Positions 56,318-64,000 of a stretch of 64,000 bases of DNA are shown here, piece by piece. Origin of the DNA: Hyaloperonospora brassicae (taxonomy: Eukaryota > Oomycota > Peronosporomycetes > Peronosporales > Peronosporaceae); assembly GCA_947650285.1 (NCBI GenBank), contig CANTFL010001116.1, positions 1 through 64,000 of the forward strand. The letters run 5' to 3'. The notes beneath the pieces are model-generated. The model saw only the letters and a list, made by a program, of their open reading frames with translations, was not told the DNA's origin and did not search any database. Within the stretch, counting starts at the first letter, position 1; each line of letters begins with the position of its first letter. Made by a program: the position numbers and the translations under genes.

Positions 56318-58069
56318 ATGACGAGCAAGGCCGCGATTAAAGCGGCTGCATGGATTCGTGCAGCCGGTGAACAAGACGCACAAGATTCAGCATCAGGTGC
56401 TTATCCGCTTGCTGTTGCTGACAAAAAGCCTGCAACTCCCGTAGTTGCAGGTCTACGTGGTCATCCACCTGCAGCTCCTTCACCCGCAGGGTCTGCTGCG
56501 GGTGGTAGTCCGATGGACCATGGCCCCGACATAGACGTGGTCTGTTCGGGCGAGTCGGACGCACCGTCCGACTCGAAATCGTCTGTTAAGCCCGACCGGA
56601 AGGTCGCGGAAACGAAGACTGCTGCGCCTTGAGGCAGTCTCGACAAAGAGCTGCAGTACGATATATTCGGTTCATCCGACGAGTTCGAGAACTCGTCACC
56701 GGGATCGAAATGATCGCGCTCGTATTCGGATGACGAGAGCATACAACAGAAGGATGTAAGTCCTTATGTGGGTGTCGATGACTCCGTACGGAGTCACCGT
56801 AGCCATAGTTGTGATAGTGGTGCCGGTTACATTGGCACCACGCAAGAGGAGCAGGATCGTGATGCCATCCGATCTTCTCCTGAGCGCAAGCCATGGATGC
56901 CATCTGTGAGAGAGAAGAGAGAGTGGTATAATTATACCACTGGGGACTGTCAGATCCCACTCTTTGACTCATCAAAGCTCCATGGTCTTGATGTCAGTTC
57001 GAAGTATTATAGCACTGAGCATGATTTTTACGTCGATGTCTTTTTCAGACATCGATGGTTCCACTTCAACAAGAAGAAAATACCCGCACTTGTTGGTTCA
57101 GGCGTGGAACGCGGTTATCGCCCAAAAGTTTGACTGTTGGTCGACAATCTTGGCTGGACAAGCTTGATGCTGCTCGCAGCAAGTTTGAACAGAAGTCGCA
57201 TGTCGGTGCACGGTATAACTTGCACCGATTATCTCGAGAGACAGGTTTACCTTGCCTCTCGTGGGGAAAGGTATGTCTGAGTTGTGTAGACAACTCAGTT
57301 CGCGCCCCTAAGGAGGCGTACCTCCTTAATCTGCCCTACTGGAGAACGCGCATCGCGTCTGAGATGCGCGAAGGGATCGAGAATTTGCAATTCCTTTACG
57401 ACCGCGGCGATCGTTCGTACTACGATGGCCCTCCACCGACAAAGATTGCTTCTAGTCGTACTGATCTACGAGACCGGCCACAACCATCTCCATCTGGGAG
57501 CGAGGCTCCCAGCTGTTCCAAGAGGGTGAATACCCCCTCCACTAGACGAGGTAAATCGTACTTGATCCTGAATCGTCACGGTGGTTCAAGATACGCTCCA
57601 CAAGGAAGCGTTGACCACCGTGTGAGTCCATTAAAGGATGTGGGGGAGGAAGAAAGAAATTCTCCAAGTCGTTCTGCTCACCATCTCGATCCTTACGAGA
57701 TGGATCGCGCAATCGTTAAATTGCGCGATGATTTGGAGCACGAGAGGGACAGGAGTTGCGCTCTGACTGATCTTTTTGCAAAAGCATAGCAAAGACCGCG
57801 AGAAGGACCGTGCGAACGACCGTGCTGAGTATGAGGTCGCGCTGACACAGACCGAGCGCGATGTCCACTCCATCGTTGGTGAGCTGGCGACAGATCGCGG
57901 AGAGATCCTTCGTTTAAACGGAGTGATATCTGATGTGCGCGTCCAGGTTGAACGTCTGGAGCGCGAGCGCAAGAACTTGATGGAGGTTCTTGATCGTGGG
58001 AGCTATCTTCATCGGAAGAAGAGGGCTTGTACTGACAGTATGGGCGGAGACGCCCCACGTAGAACGTAG
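56318..58069 (+). pseudogene. opposite-strand accessory ORF of element B (broken)
   Basis: Homologue of 54139-55725. It begins MTSKAAIKAAAW; an ATG further upstream at 56213 is possible. In-frame stops at 56630-56632 and about 56711-56713; frame changes near 57075-57085 and 57776-57789. Parts in order: Ala/Pro/Ser-rich N-terminus, 'IPLFDSSKLHGLDVSSKYY' with 'DFYVDVFFRHRWF', 'YNLHRLSRETGLPCLSWG', 'EMREGIENLQFLYDRG', a Ser/Arg-rich linker, and a C-terminal coiled coil ('LERERKNLMEVLDRG'). The last 13-120 codons lie exactly opposite the integrase tail of pol. Product unknown; a coiled-coil accessory protein is the most that can be said. Confidence 0.6.
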
Positions 58070-58328
58070 GATGCGTGCGCATCCTAGGTGTCAGCTCGAT
58101 CGTGTATGCGTTACCCTATCGGTTCAGCACACGAAAGGGACCGATACACTTGGGCAGTAGGTTACTGCTGCCCACGTTAGTCACTACGTGTCTAGGTAGG
58201 TTTACCGTAGATAATAATACAAAGTCGCCTTCAACAAATGAATGTATATCTTCCCTTCCATTCTTGTCAGCGTCCCGTTTCTGACGGTCCACCGCGTAAG
58301 CAATGATATCCTGTACGAAACGGACCAC
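57455..58328 (-). pseudogene. element B integrase C-terminus and chromodomain
   Basis: Minus strand. 58328-58116 carries the GPY/F-type module ('VEGDFVLLSTVNLPRH', 'LLPKCIGPFRVLNR'), ended by TAG at 58116-58118. After it come 'MRTHPTFYVGRLRPY' (58082-58038), an acidic Ser/Asp linker, and a chromodomain at about 57560-57460 ('WRGYSPSWNSWEPRSQ') with a TAG at 57542-57544 where most relatives have Arg. The stops show inactivity. Confidence 0.65.
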
Positions 58329-58491
58329 TGCTTCGCAAGCCAGTAGAAATCCTCCTGCTGACTCGGCCTTGTTTTGTTCAGTTTGCCTTGTGCTAACCGC
58401 AGAAAGAGTTCTTTCCTCTTTCTGTTCATCAGCGAGGATGGTGCCATCATCGCTGGGATAGTCGTTGGCAATGCTGAATATACCAGCATCG

Positions 58492-58517
58492 TCATCATCA
58501 TCATCATCATCATCATC
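58492..58517 (+). repeat. ATC trinucleotide microsatellite within pol
   Basis: About eight CAT/ATC repeats. In the pol frame on the minus strand they would encode an Asp run between the integrase core and its C-terminal module. Confidence 0.7.
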
Positions 58518-58542
58518 TGAGTCAGTAATAGCGTTGTCGCTA

Positions 58543-59577
58543 TTAATAAGGTGATCTTCTTCGTCGATGTCGACCTGATCGACATCGGCATCTTATGTGA
58601 CGACGCCAGCGTCGACACGTGATAAGCAAGAGCCAGAGCGGTTGTTGCTCGAGCGAGTTTCCCCTTATCAAAGAGTCACAATCTAAAAGGGTGGGTAGAC
58701 GTGGATGGCGCAATCCATTCACGAAGAACGGTGTGTGTTGCGTTATAATATGCACCGAATTATTAATGGCGAATTCCACCATTGGAAGGAATTCGCTCCA
58801 ACTCGAAAACGAGTGGACATATCCTCGAAGGATCTCTTCGAGGATACGGTTTGCACGTTCTGTATGAACATCCGGAATCATATGGTCAGATGTTGACATC
58901 TTTAACCGTGTTTTGAGTAAACGGAATACGGATTGCCAAAACTCCGCCGTGAACCGAGGGTCACGGTCGGATACGAGTTCACGGGGAAACCCGTGAAGAC
59001 GAAAAATCGTTTTGATAAAGACACGAGCACATCCGTGTGCTGTGATCGACTCGGGTACAACAGCAACTATCTTGCTGAAACGATTTACGAAGACAAGAAT
59101 ACCATTATTCTTGCGAGCGTCTTCGGGGAAACCGAAGACAAAGTCCATTGGAACGGACTGCGAGCACTCTTCCGGGGCCGGTATAGGCTCTAAAGGTCCT
59201 CGGGATGAAAGACTGGGCTTCACTCGTTGGCAAACCTCGCAAGCCCGTATGTACTTGCGTGTAAACTGGTACTGGCGGGGCCAGTAAAAGTCACGACTTA
59301 CCGTAAGGTAAGTCCTTTCCCTACTACGATGACCCCCAGATGGCGCATCGTGGCACTCATAAATGATGCGCAATAGCAAGTTATTATAAGCTGGAACGAC
59401 GACACGAGGCGTGTCGCCGTCAACGGCTGTATAATATAGAAGTCCGTTGCGTTTTGTATACCGATCCGAAGAGGATCGGTACAAAGCCGGTAACTTTTTC
59501 AGAGATTTGCGTATTGGATTCACCAGATGATCCATCAAGAGCAGAAGATCCTTATCTTCTGCGTAGGCTTGTATCAC
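58543..59577 (-). pseudogene. element B integrase core
   Basis: A 344-codon minus-strand frame, the longest intact piece of pol. The zinc-binding HHCC module is present (H76, H83, C113, C116). The catalytic triad is intact with ideal spacing: D145 ('MDFVFGFP'), D204 ('VSDRDPRF'), E240 ('TERANRILEEIL'), 35 residues between the last two. The last about 40 residues are frameshifted. It would insert element cDNA into host DNA, but it lacks an intact polyprotein context. Several perfect hairpins lie within it (for example 58820-58846 and 59459-59481). Confidence 0.75.
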
Positions 59578-59679
59578 ATCGTCAAGTAAACTTGACGATG
59601 GAGCACTGACTGTAAGTGTTGTAACAGTGGGGTCATACTCACTGTTGGATTGTGCGTCCGGCTCGAAATCGGGTCGGCG

Positions 59680-59886
59680 CTAATGCGCATCAGCGACGAA
59701 ATTGAGTCGTCCTGACTTATGGACCACAAAGAAGTTGTTATCCGCGAAAAAGGACAGCCACCTCGCTATGCGCTGTGAGAGGTGTGGGCTGTTCACGGCC
59801 GTGCGTAATGACGCATGGTCCGTATAGACAATGAACGGTCTATCTCCCAAGAGATAGACGCGGAACTTAGCCAGTGCATATTTCAT
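59680..59886 (-). pseudogene. element B RNase H
   Basis: Minus-strand frame of 68 codons with the gypsy RNase H block 'FIVYTDHASLRTAVNSP' and its flanking 'KYALAKFRVYLLG' and 'HKSGRLNFVADAH'. It is separated from the RT and integrase frames by stops. In an active element it would degrade the RNA strand during reverse transcription. Confidence 0.7.
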
Positions 59887-60182
59887 GGCAGAAGTTCCTT
59901 TTCATGCACTGAATAATTACGCTCAGCTGCTTGCAGCTGACGAGATCGATACCAGATGACGCGCTCCGCGCCATCTGTGTCAAACTGCATCAACGAACAG
60001 ACGATTAATTAATCGCTGGCGTCACAGACTACATGAAATGGTCTGAATTTGTCTGCGATCGCCAGTATGGGCGATTGCATCAAGCACTTCTTGATAACTT
60101 CAATATGATCCTGACAGTCAGCGTTCCCTGACCACTTCACATTTATCTTGAGCAAGCAAGAAAGATGCATAGCCATATCGGC

Positions 60183-61132
60183 TTAGTTGCGCGAGTACTT
60201 GTGCAAGTACGACGATAGTCCAAGGAACTTACGAATCTTCTTGACATCGACTGGCACGGACCAGTCGGTGATCGCCTTGATCTTTTCGGGATCAGGGCGG
60301 ACACCGTCTTTACCCACGATGAACCCAAGAAGTGGTATTTCGCTAGCCGCGAATATACACGTCTTGAGGTTGGCGTACAACTTATGCTTGCGAGTAAGCC
60401 GAGTTACTTGACGAACGTGAATTCTATGAACTTCCATATCCATCTTTTCGTCGAAAGTCCGGATATGAACGAGCACATCATGGAATTAGCTCGGCGCGAA
60501 ATCCCGCACCAGTCTCAACAAATTTGTTACCTATCTGTTGAACGTTGCGGGGGCGTTACTCAGCCCCTGTGGTATCGCTATCCACTCCCAGAGAATACAT
60601 CTGGGGGTACTCACTGCCGTGTACGATACGTTTCATTTTTGCATGAGGATCTGATAAAATTCATTTATCAGATCCATCGACGAGAATATGGCACTCGTTG
60701 ATATAATATCATTGACCACGTCCTTCCTCATCGGCGTCTTAGCTGGTACCGGTGCAGCATTCAACTCGTGGAATGCATGCACAATCTTCCATCCTCTTGT
60801 GGCGTTTTGCACACAGAAGGTCGAAGAGCTTTGAGGGGCTGTTTATCCCTCACATGGCTTGCGGCCAAGCGATCGATAAATAACTTGTCGATTGCTAGTA
60901 CTTGTTCACGAGGCAGTGGCCACTGCTTCATGATACAATTCATCGAGCCCGGTTTGAGCTCGATCTTGTATCGAGTGCCTTTATCCTTAGATAAATCGCA
61001 TGGTACTGATTCAGGGAATACATCCTTGAATTCGATCAAAATCTTAGGTAAAGGATTTGCCTTAAGTGACTCCCAGAATTGAGATGTGTAACGCTCAATC
61101 CGAGTCTTCTCATCGAGGACACTTTCGTCCAT
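60183..61132 (-). pseudogene. element B reverse transcriptase
   Basis: Minus strand. The N-terminal part (61132-60761) has 'FKDVFPESVPCDLSKDKGTR' and 'QWPLPREQVLAIDKLF', conserved entry motifs of gypsy RT. The fingers-palm segment follows with 'SSMDLINEFYQILM' (first catalytic Asp) and a stop at 60633-60635. The YFDD catalytic box is destroyed: it reads stop-F-H-D (stop at 60486-60488, His at 60480-60482). The thumb/connection part (60476-60183) reads 'LLGFIVGKDGVRPDPEKIKA' and 'KFLGLSSYLHKYSRN'. Clearly inactive. Confidence 0.8.
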
Positions 61133-61448
61133 CGATGAGCTGCTGAGCTCCGGTATTTTTCAGTAAACATCATTGCCGACCTTTTCCGGGACGTAGTCGT
61201 CCTCCGAGATGAGTACACAGATCTGCTCGACATTGCCACTTAACATATCACGTAAGCAGCGTTTCGGTTCTAACATTGGCAGTTGTGTAACTTCGGAGGC
61301 ACAATCAGAATAAGCGTATAAGCACCTACGCCCGAATTGTCATTGACCGAGACATATAATGTCTCAGTCGATTCCTGGGAAGACACATCCAAAGCCCGCT
61401 GGGGGCTCTCTCCCTCAGGATCGCTTGACAGTGGCTGAGCAATCACAG

Positions 61449-61643
61449 TCAGTCCATCATCTTCTTTGGCCGATGTATAGTCGACCTAGGCTGATCGCGT
61501 TGCCGTCTCTTTCCAACCATTTTCTTTATATTAGGATGCTGCTTTCCCGACATGCATCCTTGTCTCATTACACTAGACTTCTTCGAGTGGTGGACCTTCG
61601 GCGCCGCCTGTTCACTCGCACAGTGGCTGGGAGCCCTCTCCAT
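61449..61643 (-). pseudogene. possible gag/protease remnant of element B
   Basis: A 64-codon basic frame with 'CMSGKQHPNIKKM', which could be a decayed zinc knuckle where the gag-protease junction is expected. The assignment is by position and weak motif. Confidence 0.3.
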
Positions 61644-61660
61644 ATTGTAGTTATCAGCTA

Positions 61661-61945
61661 TACTGCGATCTTATACGTCGTACAAACGACCTTAGCACAA
61701 GTGAATGATAAAAACGAGATTGTCGTGCTAAGTGCGATCGCGCAAGAGCGCGCGGCGCGACGACGGGAATGGCGGCCATTGACTCTGTGATATCATTGTG
61801 CATCCTTTATGTGACACAATATGCGGATTTTCTGATCGAATGGACAGGATGGTGGAAAGTAAGAGTAAAAAGGCATCACAAAATATCAATGTCAAAATCT
61901 TTTTACTATAGTGCTAGAGAGTGCTATCTCTATCTCGAACAGGTC
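61661..61945. other. junction between element B and the copia fragment
   Basis: No domain recognised. Arms CTTAGCAC (61691-61698) and GTGCTAAG (61735-61742) form an inverted repeat with a long loop. This may hold the leader or LTR end of the copia element (TGTGACACAATATG at about 61810), but no second LTR is in the window. Confidence 0.35.
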
Positions 61946-63062
61946 ATGATTTCAAAGAGAGAGGGCGACGACGACAACGCGACACCGGCACCGCCGGCAA
62001 TTGGTCACAAAAGATCCTCGCCGGAGTCTGCTGCGATCGTCATCCCTCACGCTTACGCAAGGAGCGCGGACTCTGAAGCGCTGGCCAAGGTTCTCGAATT
62101 GTTGTCCAAAATGGATGCAAGGATGCAAAAGATGGAAGCTTCGCAAGCAAGGATTGACGAGGGCGAGATAATGCTTGTCGTCGAAAGAAGCGGGCTGTCC
62201 GCTTCCATACTTGGTGCTGACTTTACCGGCAGGCTTCATCGCGGAGCTTTGGAAACTTAGGGCCTTCTTGAACGGCATGGATCAGCACAAGATTGACGTG
62301 CGGGTGGTCGGCTTGAAGACCTGAAGATGGGGCCTCGACACCCTGCGCTGCAACGCGCCGAGCCACTGCCGCAGCCGCCGTTTCACTTCTACCATTTTAG
62401 CTGCAGACAATGCCTCAAGTCCTACCAGGGCCACCGCAGCAATTCCCTTAGCCCATGCACTACCGACTCCTGATGCAAGGCAATGCAAGCTTGCGATCCG
62501 CAAGTTTGGTGGCACCGAGGTGTACGTCGGGCAGGAGTCAATTTTTTCTATTGAGGTAAGACCTTTTGGCGCCAAGTGGACATGACCCAAGAGTCGTGCG
62601 GTTTACTATGGAGTGAGACTGTCAAAACCAACGTGCCTGGCCATTAACTGACTGGGACCGCCGAGAGTTAATTCAACAAGCAAGTTTTATCATGGTAAAT
62701 TGTTGACGCTGCAATACGTGATGCAACGTATGCTAGAACACTTTTAGACAACTATCACAGCATCACAAGCCATGGAGCTGTTCTCGGCCAAGAAAGAGAA
62801 CAATCGTACGTGGCCGGATCCCTACCTTTACCTAATGGCGGTCAGTGGCGCAGCAGGTGGAGCAGATCAGCAAGTGTTGGACAGCATTGTCAGGTATGCG
62901 ATACCAGAGCTATCAAAGATACTCATGACCAAGTATGACACGCACAACATGGACTACCTTGTGCACGCGGAAGAGCTGGCCTACTTCGCCCAAGCTATCG
63001 AGATGGAAGCTCGTCCGGGACGTTTCTTCGAAGAGGAAGTCGTGCGCATGTGGATGAGTCCA
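61946..63062 (+). pseudogene. copia gag (broken)
   Basis: From ATG 61946 a frame runs to 62260 with a helical stretch ('LAKVLELLSKMDARMQKMEA'). Gag-like sequence resumes at 62772 ('SGAAGGADQQVLDSIVRYAI', 'AEELAYFAQAIEMEARP') and shifts frame near 63050 before the zinc knuckle. Intervening stops mark it as a pseudogene. Assigned from position next to the zinc knuckle and protease. Confidence 0.5.
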
Positions 63063-63634
63063 TTACGCGCAAGGAGACGCGTACCTGCTACAGATGCGTT
63101 AAGGTCGGCCACGTCAAGGCTGATTGTGGCGGCAAAAGGACTGGTGATGCAAACGGCGGCCGTCGCTGCAGACGCGATGGCAACATGGTGCGTTCCGTTG
63201 GAGGAGGCAATGGAAGCAAGGGTTTTCGTGCCGTTAAAAATGAGCTCGCGATGGCAATAGGCGACGACGGTCACACCGGGGCTGACGAGTGGGTACTCGA
63301 AAGTGGTTCCAGTAGACACCTCGTCAACACCGACTCACTCCTTATGAATGCAAGAGATTGTAAAGAAGAGTGTCACCTCTCTGACGGCGACACGGTACGC
63401 CTATCGCGGGTCAGGAACGTGGTATTGATAGTACTAGCAAAAGGAAGGCAGAAAACGGAGACGCTGACAGTCGTATTCCTCGCGCCCGAGCTGGCGCGCA
63501 AAATCGTGCCATACGTGAATCTCGAGCGTAAGGGGTTTGGCTTTGTTTACGATGGGATGACACGCTTTCTGAAGAGAAGTAGGGACGGCGATGTCGTGTT
63601 CGACGTGATGATGCGGTACAATGTGCTTTACTGA
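63050..63634 (+). pseudogene. copia zinc knuckle and protease
   Basis: A 194-codon frame. The zinc knuckle 'CYRCVKVGHVKADC' fits C-x2-C-x4-H-x4-C. The protease block reads 'WVLESGSSRHLVNTDSLL', where the catalytic DSG is changed to ESG (codon 63299-63301), so the protease would be inactive. The downstream 'LSDGDTVRLSRVRNVVLI' and 'RKIVPYVNLERKGFGF' are typical of the segment leading to integrase. The frame ends at a stop before the integrase zinc module. Confidence 0.7.
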
Positions 63635-63739
63635 GGTCGGTGCAGTCAGCACGCACGACACAGACTCCAAACGACGTGCTGATGGCGGTGTTGATACGGG
63701 AAGAGACGCCTGATGAGACGGATGCTATTTTTCAGATGG

Positions 63740-64000
63740 TCTATCTACTACATTTTCACTAGCGGCTCGTGCTTCTCGCTTGCGATATTATCGAGAGAAT
63801 GGCTAAGGACCCCATGTCTGGCATTAATCTCACGGATACAAATCGGCCTACTTGTATCATGTGCGCTCGGTGAAAGCAGACGACGATTTACCAGTCGCGG
63901 AAAGAAACTGGTGCGAAATCACCCATCGGTAGAATCGGTAGAATTATTTGCCCTAATTTAGAGTACCCGATGACGCCGAAGGACAGGCTGGGGAACCGTT
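63740..64000 (+). pseudogene. copia pre-integrase/integrase start
   Basis: One frame reads a His followed by TAG (63760-63762), then 'RLVLLACDIIERMAKDP', 'PTCIMCARGKQTTIYQSRKE' and 'GRIGRIICPNLESPMTPKDR'. These match the GAG-pre-integrase HHCC module and the start of the integrase core. The in-frame stop shows decay. The feature is cut by the window end. Confidence 0.6.

Larger units (their letters stand above)
55789..61660 (-). mobile_element. chromodomain Ty3/gypsy element B (5' end missing)
   Basis: Minus-strand element: 3' LTR, polypurine tract, chromodomain, integrase, RNase H, reverse transcriptase, and a possible protease/gag remnant to about 61640. No 5' LTR is found before the copia fragment at 61.9 kb. 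Stops and frame changes break pol in several places. Short perfect hairpins are dense across coding and non-coding parts. Confidence 0.8.
61946..64000 (+). mobile_element. Ty1/copia fragment running off the window
   Basis: Plus-strand gag, zinc knuckle, protease and the start of integrase occur in copia order, in several frames. It continues beyond 64000. The 5' LTR was not identified. Confidence 0.7.

Overview
The window looks like an oomycete genome (Peronosporales type, a Phytophthora or downy-mildew relative). The signs are short introns of about 69-149 bp, initiator-plus-flanking core promoters of the oomycete type, a SHAQKYF-class Myb protein, a bZIP protein, a tandem C-x4-C-x9-C-x2-H zinc-repeat protein of the oomycete 'WRKY19-like' family, and Ty3/gypsy and Ty1/copia elements that flank a compact gene island. 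The species cannot be read from the sequence. A CEP104-type ciliary-tip protein suggests the organism makes, or recently made, flagellated zoospores.

Layout. 1-11.7 kb is AT-rich and gene-free. It holds two copies of a ~1 kb fold-back repeat (about 1860-2885 and 6478-7435) and a decayed tandem array (8403-8750). 11.84-17.63 kb is a Ty1/copia element with nearly identical LTRs and a wrecked interior, apparently carrying a tRNA-headed (SINE-like) insertion. 17.6-20.4 kb holds LTR debris. 20.4-26.4 kb is richer in GC and contains what looks like a decayed coding sequence (about 23.64-24.56 kb).

The gene island spans about 26.5-52.7 kb. It carries: a zinc-repeat protein (26594-27331, +); a probable pseudogene (27.6-28.1 kb, +); a SHAQKYF Myb (29752-30918, +); a small unknown gene (32816-33178, +); one very large five-exon chromatin gene (44058-33168, -; 3,520 aa predicted; FYRN/FYRC, coiled coil, DDT, PDZ-like repeats, two bromodomain-PHD cassettes); a bZIP protein (46393-47322, +); CEP104 (50132-47503, -; three exons); and RTF1 of the Paf1 complex (50300-52639, +), divergent from CEP104 across 167 bp. 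Several of these act in chromatin and transcription: RTF1 couples the Paf1 complex to elongating polymerase, the large protein reads histone marks, and bZIP, Myb and zinc-repeat proteins are candidate DNA binders. Nothing shows that they act together.

53.6-64 kb is transposon sequence. Two minus-strand chromodomain Ty3/gypsy elements (A truncated, B longer) lie head-to-tail, followed by a plus-strand Ty1/copia fragment that runs off the end. The gypsy pair has two striking properties. First, it is packed with short perfect inverted repeats (stems 7-14 bp, loops mostly 2-10 nt), several at homologous positions in A and B with compensating changes in both arms. Second, a second gene-like reading frame on the opposite strand, alignable between A and B, overlaps the integrase C-terminus and chromodomain. 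These are the main candidates for something undescribed.
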